A DNA stretch of 64,000 nt from Liolophura sinensis (taxonomy: Eukaryota > Mollusca > Polyplacophora > Chitonida > Chitonidae), in the NCBI RefSeq assembly GCF_032854445.1, contig NC_088300.1, forward strand, positions 65,198,984 to 65,262,983, read 5' to 3'. Numbering within the stretch: position 1 is the first letter of the stretch; each line of letters starts with the position of its first letter. A program made the position numbers and the translations under genes. The notes beneath the pieces are model-generated. The model had not been told where the DNA came from, searched no databases, and saw only the letters and a list, made by a program, of their open reading frames with translations. Positions 12,341 to 24,050 of the stretch are shown here, piece after piece.

Positions 12341-13215
12341 CAGTGTATCTGTGTTCAGTCTGTACTGTATGTCTACAATGTACCTGTGTTCAGTCTATGC
12401 AGTGTATATACAATGCATCTCTTCACTCTGTTCTGTGTATCTACAGTGTGTCTTTGTATCTGTAGTGTGTGTCTGCATTTTTTAGTTTTCAGTTTGTTTT
12501 AGTTTGTGCAATATCTGTGTCTACAGTGTATTTGTGTTCAGTGTGTACTGTGTGTCTACAATGCATCTGTGTTCAGTGTGTACTGTGTGTCTACAATGTA
12601 CCTGTATTTGTGTTCAGTCTATGCTGTGCCTGTGTTTACAGTGTATCTGTGTTCAGTCTGTGCTGTGTGTTTACAGTGTAATTGTGTTTATTTGTGTTCA
12701 GTCTGTTCTGTGTGTCTACAATATATCTGTGTTCAGTGTGTACTGTGTGTTTACAATGCATCTGTGTTCAGTGTGTAGCCTACTGTGTGTCTACAATGTA
12801 TCTGTATTTGTGTTCAGTCTGCACTGTATCTGTGTTTACAATATATCTGTGTTCAGTCTGTACTGTATTTGTGCGTCTGCAGTGTGCCCATGTTCAGTAT
12901 GTGCTGTGTCTGTGTCTTTATATACAGTGTGTTTGTATTCAGTTTGTACTGTATCTCTGTCTACAATGTATATGTGTTCAGTTTGTACCATTTCTCTGTC
13001 TACAGTCTGACTGTATTCAGTCTGTAGAGCGTGTCAGCAATGTTTGTATTCAGTCCCTACTATATCTTTGTGTATTGTGTGTATGTGTTCAGTTTATATT
13101 GTGTTTGTATCTACGATTTTTCTGTGTGCATTATCTACTACATCTTTGTGCACAGTGTATCTGTGTGCACCATGTATCTGTGTGCACCATGTATCTGTGT
13201 GCAATCTGTCACCTC
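12341..13215 (+). repeat. Minisatellite field, 35 bp unit (second block)
   Basis: A return of the 35 bp unit (GTGTTCAGTCTGTACTGTAT, GTCTACAATG), more diverged than the first block. It grades into a short GTGCACCATGTATCTGT repeat near 13160-13200. Confidence 0.85.
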
Positions 13216-14945
13216 TGTATGCATTCTATATACATTGCACTTCCCTCCTGTGTGTATGTGTTTATTGTTCATCGGTATCTGTCTACTGTTCATTATGTCA
13301 CCTCTGTATATGCATTCTGCCTATATCATACATGAGCTCTACACATTCTTTTTTCTCTCCCGTACACAACAGATAAACTGTAAATTCTGTTAAGTTTGCC
13401 ATGCACTTCTGGGTATGTCACCTCTGGGTATGTATTACTTTAGCTGTGCACTTAAGAACCGTTTACATATTCTGTTTACGTTGTCACCTCTATGTGTGTA
13501 TTCTTTCTGCTGTACACTTTGTCTCCTCTGTGTATGCATTCTATCTTTTGTACACTTTGTCTCCTTTGTGTATGCATTCTATCTGCTGTACACTTTGTCA
13601 CCTCTGTGTATGCATTCTATCTGCTATGTACTTTGCCACCTCTGTGTATGTATTCTGTCTGCTGTGAACTTTGTCACCTCTGTATATGCATTCTATCTGC
13701 TGTACACCTTGTCACCTCTGTGTATGCCTTCTATCTGCTGTGCAGTTTGTCACTTCTGTGTGTGTATTCTATCTGCTGTGCAGTTTGTCACTTCTGTGTA
13801 TGTATTCTGTCCATATCACAACTGTGGTCAGTATGTTCTGTGTTCTCTCACACACTTACTTTCTATCAATGGTGCACTTCTGTCACCCTTATGTGTGTAT
13901 TCTCTTTACTGTGTATTGTTCCCCCTGTGTATGTATTCTTTCTCCTTTGCACTTTGTCACCTCTGGAAATGTATTATTTCTGTTATGCACTTTGTCACAT
14001 CTGTGTATGCATTCTATCTACTGTGCGCTTCGTCTCCTCTGTGTATGTATTCTGTCTTTCTGTGCACTCTGTCACCTTTGTGCATATATTCTATCTTTTC
14101 TGCATATATCACTTCTGTGTATGTACTCTATCTTCTCTGCACTATATCTTCTCAGCTTTTAAGCCCTTTATACATGTACATACTCTATACACTGGGCAGT
14201 TTGTCACCTCTGTGTATATTGTCTTTCTTCTGTGCAGTTTGTCACCTGTGAATATGTATTTTATCTTTTGTGCACTTTGTCACTTCTGTATACATATTCT
14301 ATCTGCTGTACACTTTGTCTCGTCTGTGTATGTATTCTATCTGCTGTGCACTTTGTCACCTCTGTGTATGTATTCTATCTAGTATGCACTTTGTTACCTC
14401 AGTGTATGCATTCCCTCTGCTGTGCCTGTTTTCACCTCTGTGTATGTATTCTGTTCATTGCGCACTTTTTACCTCTGTTTATGTATTCTATCCACTGTGC
14501 ACTTTGTCACCTGTGTGTATGTATTCTATCTAGTATGCACTGTCACCTCTGTGTATGTATTCTATCCATTGTGCACTTTGTCACCTCTGTGCACGTAGTC
14601 TATACACTGTGCACTTTGTCGCTTCTGTGTATGTATTCTGTCTTTTGTGCAGTTTGTCACTTCAGTGTATGTATTCTGTTTGCATCATGTTTGTTTTCTT
14701 CAGTTTCTATGTTTTCTCCCATGCACTTTGTCAAGTCTATCTACTCCGAAGTTTGTCATGACTTTGTATTTTATCTATGCGCCTTGTCACTGCAATGCAT
14801 TTATTCTATCTGCTGTTTCTCTCCCATGAACCTCTGTGTGTGTAATTTGTTTACATGTTCTGTGTTTTCTCTCATCCACTTTGTAAGGCCTTTGTATATA
14901 TTCTATCTTCTACGTACTTGTCATATCTGTGTAAGTATTCTGTGT
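13216..14945 (+). repeat. Minisatellite field, 38 bp unit (main block)
   Basis: Many degenerate copies of a 38 bp unit (CTGTGTATGTATTCTATC, TGCTGTGCACTTTGTCACC). The open frames crossing it are repeat artefacts: composition is the same in all three frames and no domain is visible. Confidence 0.93.
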
Positions 14946-14997
14946 AAATGATCCGTTTTTTTTTAATAGAACTGTATGTTTGTGTTCCTTTTATTAG

Positions 14998-15668
14998 CTC
15001 TGTCTGTGCCTGTATTCAGTGTGCTCTGTGTCCGTATTACGTCTGTCTGTGTCTGTATTCAGTCTGCTCTGTGTCCGTGTTACGTCTGTCCGTGCCTGAA
15101 TTCAGTCTGCTCTGTGTCCGTATTATGTCTGTCTGTGTCTGTATTCAGTCTGCTCTGTGTCCGTGTTACGTCTGTCCGTGCCTGTATTCAGTCTGCTCTG
15201 TGTCCGTGTTACGTCTGTCCGTGCCTGTATTCAGTCTGCTCTGTGTCCGTAGTACGTCTGTCTGTGCCTGTATTCAGTCTGCTCTGTGTCCGTGTTACGT
15301 CTGTCCGTGCCTGTATTCAGTCTGCTCTGTGTCCGTGTTACGTCTGTCCGTGCCTGTATTCAGTCTGCTCTGTGTCCGTATTACGTCTGCCTGTGCCTGT
15401 ATTCAGTCTGCTCTGTGTCCGTAGTACGTCTGTCTGTGCCTGTATTCAGTCTGCTCTGTGTCCGTATTACGTCTGCCTGTGGCTGTATTCAGTCTGCTCT
15501 TTGTCCGTATTACGTCTGCCTTTGTCTGTATTCAGTCTGCTCTGTGTTCGTATTACGTCTGTCTGTGCCTGTATTCAGTCTGCTCTGTGTCCGTATTACG
15601 TCTGTCTGTGCCTGTATTCAGTCTGCTCTGTGCCTGTATTATGTCTGCCTGTGTCTGAATTCAGTCCG
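14998..15668 (+). repeat. Minisatellite, 43 bp unit
   Basis: About fifteen well-preserved units of 43 bases with the core CTGTATTCAGTCTGCTCTGT followed by GTCCGTATTACGTCTGTCTGTGC. This is the most homogeneous, presumably youngest, part of the 5.6 kb field. It ends about 380 bases before the CARD-protein exon. Confidence 0.95.
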
Positions 15669-16048
15669 TGCAGTGTTTGTATTCACATTTGCACTGAATT
15701 CAATCTGCACTGATTGAAATCTGGATTTTGTCTGTGCTCAACGTGTGCTGTTTTGAAATGCTTTTTTTTGTCTGTCATGGCGAGTTAAAAACCAGGTTTC
15801 CAAGGCGTCCGCTGTGTGCTGGCTGTGTGGAAAGAGATTAGTGTTAAATTCACCCCACGAGGCCTTAAGATGTAAGGGAACAACATATATAAGCATCACA
15901 AAACTGTCCTACCGTTATTTTCATACATATAGCTTAATTTGTATTATCAAGAAAGATGGCAAAGTTGCTTTGCCGATTAAAGTCTGTCATATTACGCGCA
16001 TAGAGGATACATCAAGTATAAACAAATGTCTTATACATTACACTGTAG
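15669..16048 (+). other. Stretch upstream of the CARD exon, no clear gene
   Basis: An acceptor-like CATTACACTGTAG ends at 16048, directly before the long reading frame, so this stretch is probably intron or upstream region. A short open frame (C-W-L-C-G-K-R near 15814) has no convincing context. Confidence 0.35.
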
Positions 16049-17542
16049 GTGACTAATGGACACAGCCCGGGGATGGATACGTCTCTGTCCTCGGAAGTTC
16101 CTGACTTGGTAACAGAGGTTGTGATTGACCACCTAAACCCGGAACATGTGATAGACCATTTATATCAGGACCGCGTTATTAGCGAAGATGAAATGCAAAT
16201 TATTGCAAAATCGGCAACAAGAAAAGAAAAATGCCGATTTCTCATTTCCCACCTCAGTCAACATCCGAACCCTAAAAAGAATTTTGAATCATTGATTCGG
16301 GCTCTAAATGCTCAAGGGTATGATTTCTTGGTGCCCAGTGTTAAAGCCATTTTGGACAAAGACTCTGCTGCAAAGTCTGCTAATGGAACCCAGAATGCAC
16401 CGACTAAAGCATTTGGATCATCTACATTGCCAACGGGGACAGAAGTGGATTTGGTCTGTCTTAGTTTCCTTCCACCAGCGGGTGGTGGCTTGAGGTCATC
16501 CAAACAGCTCCGACATATTTTTAATAGGCTAAGCACTATGCTCAACAGTGGCAATGTTAGAGAATTCGCAGCAACCTGTGACGCCATTTTAGGTAAAGGT
16601 TGTATTAACTTCGATGTTCGCTGCATTGTCAAATATCTACAGGCCTGTCGACTTAGTTTTAATGACAGTTTCGTTGCCGCAAAAATGGTCATTAAGGATG
16701 GGAAGGACATATCAAGGAAAACTTCTAGTCCCGTTCAGTATATGGTATATCTTTTGTCTTGCCAGTGTTGGATTTACATTAAATCCAAAAAATTTGCGAA
16801 GCTCAACTCCTGTTTGACTGATGCTGAACAGCTGATCTCAACCAATAGTGTTCTCTGTCAAGGAATGGCAGCCGGGTGGATTCGTTTGGATAGAGCACAA
16901 TATATTTTACCTCTGATCACTTCCAAATACCCGGAGAAGGCATCAGGTCTTATCAAAAGGGTTTGTGCACTGTTGGACCAAGGACGAGAGCAATTCCAAC
17001 GGGAAGAGTCGCGTGACGGGCCGTATGGAATCGCTTACTCACTTATTTTGAAGGCGATTGTTCTGCTTCGTTGTGGTAGTGTAATGGACACGTTGAGACT
17101 ACCTGTCAGCGACGAGGACATTCACGAGGCAGAGATTCTCTTGGCGGAGGCTGATGCCTCTGAAATTGGACTTCCTCAAGTTCTGAGGGCCATCTATTAC
17201 ATCGCCATGTCAGACTTGAATGTTCGCCGGGGGAGATTAGCACGTGCGCAAGAATACGCGCACCAAGCTTTAGAAGTAGCCACGTCGCTGACCTTGCCCG
17301 AATTCCTCCGGAAGGCTGAGGCAAGAATAGACTATCTTACAGCTCAGACTGAACGCCTCGACGAAAAGGTCCGCATTGTGGATACATGTCGAGTGAAATG
17401 TGCGCGGTACATACGAGCGGCAGTGAAGCCAAATGCAAACCATCGACGACTGATAAACTTTTGTTGTGAGTTAGTGGTATTACTTTTGCAGTTGAACAAG
17501 ATATTATTATTTATATTTCTTATTTCTTTTATTCAGTGTTAG
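16049..17542 (+). CDS. CARD-like domain protein with helical (TPR-like) repeats, partial
   Basis: A long intron-free reading frame of 489 codons runs from the first in-frame ATG at 16073. The frame is open back to 16049, right after an AG acceptor, so an upstream exon may supply the true start. Residues of about 8-95 look like a six-helix CARD: VVIDHLNPEHVIDHLYQ, the acidic DRVISEDEMQIIA turn typical of CARDs, then CRFLISHLSQHP and ESLIRALNAQG. The rest (about 150-450) is regular amphipathic alpha-helix; segments such as MSDLNVRRGRLARAQEYAHQ and ALEVATSLTLPEFLRKAEAR have the small-residue spacing of TPR-type hairpins. No nucleotide-binding, caspase or TIR signature is seen. CARDs recruit partners by homotypic contact in apoptosis or innate immunity, so an adaptor role is likely but is inference. 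The reading frame ends in a hydrophobic run (VVLLLQLNKILLFIFLISF). A good donor (TTTTGTT|GTGAGT) at 17465/17466 makes that tail suspect as intron read-through. I do not recognise the exact family. Confidence 0.72.
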   Translation: MTNGHSPGMDTSLSSEVPDLVTEVVIDHLNPEHVIDHLYQDRVISEDEMQIIAKSATRKEKCRFLISHLSQHPNPKKNFESLIRALNAQGYDFLVPSVKAILDKDSAAKSANGTQNAPTKAFGSSTLPTGTEVDLVCLSFLPPAGGGLRSSKQLRHIFNRLSTMLNSGNVREFAATCDAILGKGCINFDVRCIVKYLQACRLSFNDSFVAAKMVIKDGKDISRKTSSPVQYMVYLLSCQCWIYIKSKKFAKLNSCLTDAEQLISTNSVLCQGMAAGWIRLDRAQYILPLITSKYPEKASGLIKRVCALLDQGREQFQREESRDGPYGIAYSLILKAIVLLRCGSVMDTLRLPVSDEDIHEAEILLAEADASEIGLPQVLRAIYYIAMSDLNVRRGRLARAQEYAHQALEVATSLTLPEFLRKAEARIDYLTAQTERLDEKVRIVDTCRVKCARYIRAAVKPNANHRRLINFCCELVVLLLQLNKILLFIFLISFIQC

Positions 17543-17548
17543 ATAGCT

Positions 17549-17708
17549 TTCGGTATGATCTGTTCGGTGAGGTTAACGCATTCGGTATGATCTGTTCTGT
17601 GAGGTTAACGCATACGGTATGATCTGTTCTGTGAGGTTAACGCATTCGGTATGATCTGTTCTGTGAGGTTAACGCATTCGGTATGACCTGTTCTGTGAGG
17701 TTAACACA
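17549..17708 (+). repeat. Tandem repeat, 5 x 32 bp
   Basis: Five units of exactly 32 bases (TTCGGTATGATCTGTTCTGT then GAGGTTAACGCA) begin seven bases after the stop of the CARD reading frame. Units differ by only a few bases. Each contains a donor-like GTGAGG. Confidence 0.95.
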
Positions 17709-19980
17709 TTTACATTTTCTGAGGTTATACCAAAATGGTGCGGACTTTTTCCCGAATGATAGCATTATGTTCAAGGTCATGGTTGTATCTGTTTAACATC
17801 ACAACGTGGAAGTTTAACATTCATAAAATTTGCTTTGACAGAAAAGTGTCAAGGTTGGGAAATTATAATTTTGGTAACTTATGTCTTGGACAGATGCGAT
17901 GTTGTTGAAGTGGAATGGTATTTTAACAAAGGCGTTTTATCTGCTGTTCGGACGAACGCACACACAATTCCATCGTAGGTTATTATCCGCACATGAAAAC
18001 ATGTCAACATGAAAACTTGTCGACTTGACAGTGTGTCAACAAGACAGACGTTTTGAAAGAAGGATTTATTTTACTGCGTTTGTAGTGACAATATTTGAAC
18101 TGACAGTGCATCATGTTTCCCGATATATGGAATCCTCATGAAGTCTCGTCACATGGTTGGTAATCTACAATTTGAATTACGCGATCGTGGTTTTTATTGG
18201 CGAGGTTTTAACGAATATGGCAGCCTATCTTTTTAGCATTACCCTCTATGTCTTTCTATTTCACTTATTCTCGGCACGCCAATGCAAGGTTTTATTGAAG
18301 TTGTGACCGATGAAATTTAAGAAACCAATTTGTGTTGGCTTCAGTTAAAGGCATTAAAGTTTTTGCTCTACCTGAAAGTGTTTGTAAAATCTTTACAAAA
18401 TGCTTGACGACACAAGTCTAGCGATACCTGAACCACCATAAGCTGTAGGTGAAGGAACAAAAAAGGCAATGCGAGTTCGATGGTGAATTTATGTAAATTT
18501 GCTGACAAAGCACACCACTGAATCTATTTCTTACAGCTAATCTTATCGTTTTTCACTGAATTACATACAATGAACTACTGGATTCCTATAAAGTTGGGTT
18601 TTATGGCCGACCTTTTACTTTCACTTTTGGAATAATATCTTGTAAACTCATCCTGCGTTATATGTACGCGTTAAATACTAGTATTGGATGGAAAAAATTT
18701 CATATCATTGACACCAAAAGTGGCCCTTATATAGCCATCTGTAGGCTCTGCCCTTAATTCAGCGAAAACGAAAAGACAATGAGTAAAGGTATTTTGAGAT
18801 AGAAGTTGTTTTTGTTTGTTTTAAATAGATTAAATACTAATATAGCCTTCACGCACTTAAGTGCGTGAAATTTAGCCATTGTTATTTTGTGATATATTAA
18901 AGTCATACTACATTTACCATTGAATCTCTTCATTCTGAACTATTTTGAAGAATAAAATTCAATTTACACCATTTACTTAATGTATAAATCTTTACACTTT
19001 CTGTTTACTTTGTTAAAATATATCTTTAATAGAAGGAGGTTAAAATGAGGAATTCGATGGGTCGACAGAGGTTTACGTCAACCGATTTTAACGTGGAAGT
19101 CGATGAGGGTATGTTTCTTCCAGGATGAACCTGGTTTCCTCCGACACCCTTAAACCCGGTCTCCTCCGGTATCTGTCAGCCCGGATTACTCTGACCTCAG
19201 CTCCGTTTTCTCCAGCCTCGGTAAGGCCTCTTTCATCTGGTCTCAGGTCAGTTTCTTCCAGTCGATGTGCGCGGACCCTGTGGGCTCGAGACAAATGTGT
19301 GAAATACTCTGTTGCGCTTTACATTAAAGACAGTGAATTGCAAATAACTAAACTATTACCTAATCTCATCTGAAGTTATGTAAACTTCATTCCAACTATG
19401 CGAATTTTCACAAACAGTACAATTTGCTTGATTTTATTAATTTTAGTGTTAAAAAACACCTATTATATTACTAGTTTCCAGCATATCCCAGGATTTCACC
19501 ACCGTTTAGCTTGGCAATGCCGAACTGTATACAGCATTTATTTATTTGTAGTTTTACACCTTACTCAAGAATATTTCACTTATTCGACGTCGGCCAGCAT
19601 TATGGTGGGAGGAAACCAGGAGAGCTCGAGGGAAACCCACGACCATCCGCAGGTTGCTGGAAGATCTTCCCACGTATACGACCGGAGTGGATACACTATT
19701 GACAGGAAGACCACTGTCAGTTATCAAGGCAATGATTAAGGTGTCATGTTCAGAGTATCAAGCACAGACAAATAGATTGTTTATAGCGTAAAGCTCGAGG
19801 GATGAACTGTCGAATTTCGGGACCTGCCTTTTAGGGTCACGTTTACCTGCCACTATTGCATTGAGACAGGAATATGGAGCGGGTTCCACACAGCGAATTT
19901 TGGCTTAAAATGGGGAACACAGTTAACAATGTTGTATACAAGTTTTACGTTTTAATCTAACTCACTTCGTATAAAACTAA
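17709..19980. other. Mostly unassigned DNA downstream of the CARD exon
   Basis: No coding exon can be supported, although 3' exons of the CARD gene could be hidden here. About 19100-19260 is a diverged CT-rich repeat (CCTGGTTTCCTCC, CCCGGTCTCCTCC). A separate SINE copy is listed at 19535-19690. The rest is AT-rich with nothing recognisable. Confidence 0.4.
19535..19690 (-). repeat. AAATA-tailed SINE, partial
   Basis: Read on the minus strand, CGTATACGTGGGAAGATCTT, CAGCAACCTGCGGATGGTCG, TTTCCTCCCACCATAATGCT, AAATATTCTTGAGTAAGG and a short AAATAAAT tail match the family body. The tRNA-like head is absent. Confidence 0.82.
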
Positions 19981-20345
19981 CCGGCCCGGATAGCACAGTT
20001 GGTAGAGCGTCCGCTTCGGGACCGGTAGATCCAGGATCAATCCTTGGTCGAGTCACACCTAAGACTTTAAAAGAGGAAGTTGTAACTTCCTCGCTTGGCG
20101 TTCAGCATGAAGGGGATAGTGCAACGACTGGTTGACCCGTATCAATATAATGGCTCGGGCGGGGCGGCTTACTTGCCTTCGGTAAGTCGTCTCAGTGATG
20201 CAGCACTAAATAAAAGAGCGGTGGAAATCCGTCCTGCAACAAGGAGGCACATTACACGTGCATGCACCCTAATGATTCCTTCGTCGTCATATGACTGAAA
20301 AATTGTTGAGTACGACGTTAAACCCCAAGCACTCACTCACTCACT
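19981..20345 (+). mobile_element. Full-length tRNA-derived SINE (CACTCACTC-tailed family) with target-site duplication
   Basis: The 5' end GGATAGCACAGTTGGTAGAG is a tRNA-like A box and GGATCAATCC is a degenerate B box. The body includes AAGAGGAAGTTGTAACTTCC and the 3' end is CATATGACTGAAAAATTGTT, GAGTACGACGTTAAACCCC and AAGCACTCACTCACTCACTC. The flanks repeat CGTATAAAACTAA exactly (19968-19980 and 20346-20358), a direct sign of retroposition by a LINE partner. A second long copy lies at 58648-58994. Confidence 0.92.
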
Positions 20346-20433
20346 CGTATAAAACTAAACACTTCAAATTTTGACTCAAAGTTTTTAGTCAAAAGTAGCT
20401 TTGTGAAATAAGACCCTTTTAAATGAGAGCAAC

Positions 20434-21214
20434 ATGGAAGCCGATAGCGGCCATGCGAGCTTTCGTCCTTTCTACTGATTATTTAGACCAGACATTAATG
20501 GGAAAGTACGAAACAAAGAAAGGACGAGGCTAAAGTACGAGGCAAAATTACGAAAGGATGAAAGAAAATTACGAAAGTGTGAAGAAAAACAAAGAGGTTT
20601 TGCCACCTCACCCTCGTGCTTTTCTTTCGACGCTTTTTCATTCATAATAAACATTCGAAAGATCGAAACAACGGACCCACGAAAGGACCAGGCACTTTCC
20701 TACTTTTGCCTCTCGGTTTTAAATCGTTGTGCGCATGGCGAGCGCGAAGGGAAAAGGCAAAAAGGACGAGACAATATCAAGCCTCGCACTTTCGTAACTT
20801 TGCATTCCGGTTTGCCATGCACACATCGATGTAAAAGCGGAAGGCACAAGTACCAAAGATCTAAACAACGAAACAACCTTGTACTTTAGCCTCCTGCTTT
20901 CAAATTGCTATGCGCATGATGGACACGAAGGCAAAAGGTCGAAAGTACTAGTCTGTCAAACCTCGCACTTTTGCCTTTCGGTTAGTCATGTACACAGCGA
21001 TTTATAAGGGCATAAGTTTGATGGGACCCCGCGCTTTCGCTGTTTCGCTCTTCCTTACGTTTTATATGAATGAAAACTCGAAAAAACAAAAGGACGAAAC
21101 AAAAACAGGAACGGGCGAGGCGAAAGTACAAGTTAAAGTGCAAAGTGATAAAACCTCGTTTGTTTTGCTTCGCACGTTCGTACTTTCCCCTCGTCTGCCG
21201 CTATCGGCTTCCAT
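20434..21214. mobile_element. Non-autonomous DNA transposon, 781 bp, 8 bp target duplication
   Basis: Perfect 18-base terminal inverted repeats, ATGGAAGCCGATAGCGGC at the left and its complement at the right, bound the element. The 8 bases outside are AGAGCAAC (20426-20433) and AGAGGAAC (21215-21222), a target duplication with one mismatch. The interior holds no transposase; it has many short inverted motifs (CGAAAG/CTTTCG, AAAGGACGAGGC against GCCTCGCACTTTCG) that would fold the element back. An 8 bp duplication fits hAT and some other superfamilies; the assignment is inference. Confidence 0.85.
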
Positions 21215-23035
21215 AGAGGAACGACGCCACTTACCAAATGTGTCCTCTCGAAAGTCTTGCGCTCTTAACGCAAATGGTGTCGATGTGAAGATTTCTTATC
21301 CTGTTATCTCTGTTATTGATTTTTTTTCTTGACTTTATCGTAGAATGGGATTGAGAGGAATTTAGGTTTGAATCATGAAAGTATATGTGTGAATGGGATG
21401 CATGGTCTTGTGTATTAAGGGTCTCAGCTTTTATGAAACTTCGTACCCGACACGCAAATGTATTGCCGCTATTACAGTAGAAAAATATACAGATTTTTGA
21501 AAGAGGTCCTTTTCAAAAATGTTCATTTGACTGGTGTTTAAGGCTCATATTTTCAAGAATTCTTCAATCGTGAAATGTTGGTCGGTTTTATGGGGCAGAC
21601 GATATACCGAAACGCCCAGAGGAAACCACCAGAGGTAGGCATGTTACAGGCAAACCTTCACATGCGAGACGTGCAGCCTTGCACGCCATAATGGTGGATG
21701 ACAAAGTAAAACTGCTTAACCCCACAAAAAGAGCGAGGAAAAGCTATGACAGACTTCCATTCACGGCCATGTAACATGACATGACCACAGTCAAAGACAC
21801 ATTTCAGATGAGACCATGGATGTTTTTTTTTGTCACAGCTGAAACATGGCCGCGAGTGAGAGTCCGCCTTTATACTAACAGTCAGTAATAAAACTCGGTT
21901 GGACTTCTTACTAGATTTAATATGTAATATAAAACGTACAAAAGCCGCTGAGAAATGACGTTCCAACTGTTTTCCTCTCCATGCATACACATTCGATCTA
22001 AACATACTGCTCATCCGTCACGAGCGATCAGCTTATTTGATACAAACTATTGCAATAGGAAAATTCAAGAGAAGGGCATATTTTTTAAATTTATACAGCG
22101 TGCATCTTTCAAACACACAAGCCAATGGTTTTCATTACCACTATATCCCCCTTTATATCCTCCATACTCAGTGTCCTTGTAACGAAGAGAGGAACCAATA
22201 TGCCCCCAACGGCAACAGACCAGTCCCTGGTAATTTGTTACCTGCCTGTTCCAACAAGACAAAGGGTCTGTAACTTTACCGCCACGTACTACACTACTAC
22301 TACCGTTCCAATGGCGCAAAATCCGCTCTGGTTAGAAATTCGACCATATCTTCTTCTGTTTTAAGGATCAATTGAATTGGAAGAATGATGAGTGATAGCG
22401 ATGATAACGATACATGTACGTCTACAAAGTCTGAGAACGATTCCTGTTGACACCAACAGCTGACCATGTTCGCAAAAGACAGATTTATGAACTGTCAATA
22501 AGAAAACGGCTTAACCTGCTATGACTGTAATGGGCACTTCACCCTATATATGATAATCGGGTTAAGCCTCTGGACTTGCATCGCAAATGCCTTCCCACCG
22601 TTTTTCTCAAAAGACGAGCTACATATATCAATAGACTTCTTTTCCAAACAACAAAAATATCTAACTTCAAAGAATGTTCCTGTTAAATTACCATTTTTTT
22701 AGGGCTTCTATTTTGACCAATGCCAAGTAAATCTGCCAAGTGTGTTACACGCGCATTAAGAGTGAACAATTACTTTCTCTTCTCCCATTTAGTGTACCCA
22801 TATAGCTAGCCTTAACTATATGAACAGCGAGACTGAAAACAATTGGCCTCCCAGACAAATTATGAAAAGAGACAAATTATGAAAAGAGACAAACATACAA
22901 TGGAATCCGCTTTCACGAAACACATATGCGTATATTCGACAAAGCACTTTCTCATTCTTTTGACAATTTTATAATTCACTAACTAAAAAGATCAGCTGTC
23001 TTATACCAGTGTTTCAAATCCACGTTACCCTTGCG
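21215..23035. other. Gene-poor stretch
   Basis: No exon, RNA gene or intact element recognised. About 21600-21665 resembles a diverged SINE body (GGAAACCACCAGAGGTAGGC). A tandem doublet GACAAATTATGAAAAGA lies at about 22855-22890. Confidence 0.4.
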
Positions 23036-23044
23036 CTGTAAAAT

Positions 23045-23045
<1 letters not shown>

Positions 23046-23125
<80 letters not shown>
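23046..23125. repeat. (TA)n microsatellite
   Basis: About 80 bases of almost pure TA dinucleotide with one CA near the left end. Confidence 0.97.
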
Positions 23126-24050
23126 TGTTATACTGTTATAAGCCTGTGAGCATCCATGAAATTCCCTCACACGGGTTCAGCTCAATGCACAAATATCACA
23201 ATCTAATTAATCATTAACTGCACAATTTTTGTGGCATAACAAATATGGATCTGTGGATTTGCTTGAAAACAATTGCTCATCTTATTTACAGTGTTTGGTA
23301 AGTTGCAAGTCATATATTATGCGAACATGTCCCGGTAGAGACTACAGAACTACAGTCACTTTATTCTGTACATGTCCATGACATTTGTTCTCTTTGTGGT
23401 CTATGTTATTTTATGTATATACGTTGATTTAATGCTGAGGAGATCCCCTCGTGGCTATAGAGCTGTGGGAAATCCTCGTTAAACAAATAAAGAATTACAA
23501 TTACAGTCATTCAGTAAACCCACCTGCAGCCATTATATAGACTTGTACATTTTCGTTCTGTCTCACGTCAACTGGCGTTCGAAAGGTCAAGACTGATTTT
23601 AAGTCCTGTCATATATTTAAAATTCTAGCCTAAGTCCAAAATCAAAGTATGAAAGAAGCAGATTTTGTTCACATTTAATATACTGTTACGCAAATATTTT
23701 TGGGCTAAGTAGAAAATTGAAGACTGGGTTTAAAGTTTTGAATCTGTTTTGAACAACCGATCCAGCGGAGTAGCTGAAAAGTTTTAAAGACAACAGGTAT
23801 AGCGTTTCAGTCATAACGTCATGGCATCCCGTTTTTACTTGTTTTGTTTACGCTATTGAACAAACGTCTGTGTGATACACGTCATCCCGCAATGCTGTAA
23901 TAATCATGGGAAGCCCGCGCGTAAAACAAGTACGTCCAAACGTTTTACCCGTTTGTTCTTTTCCGTAAAAAGTCAATGTTTTTGAATAGTTGTGATCATT
24001 CTATTACTGGACTATTCACTAAACGCCAGGACCCGGTTGTTCAAAACTGG

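Noticed and set aside
10036-15668. CRISPR-like array
   Set aside because: Units are contiguous and degenerate without unique spacers, and the DNA is eukaryotic.
10063-15713. Many overlapping cysteine- and valine-rich open frames (up to 324 residues) on the + strand
   Set aside because: They coincide with minisatellites whose units lack stops and whose lengths rotate the frame. All three frames look alike, there is no domain, no splice structure and no start context.
15814-16056. Upstream exon of the CARD protein with a C-x2-C motif
   Set aside because: No conserved context, no clear donor in phase, and composition like the surrounding non-coding DNA.
19981-20060. A functional tRNA gene at the SINE head
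   Set aside because: A-box and B-box like sequences are present, but the cloverleaf stems do not pair and the stretch is part of a retroposed element with a target duplication.
21658-22014. 118-residue minus-strand open frame
   Set aside because: Has no recognisable domain, no codon pattern and no splice context; chance open frame.
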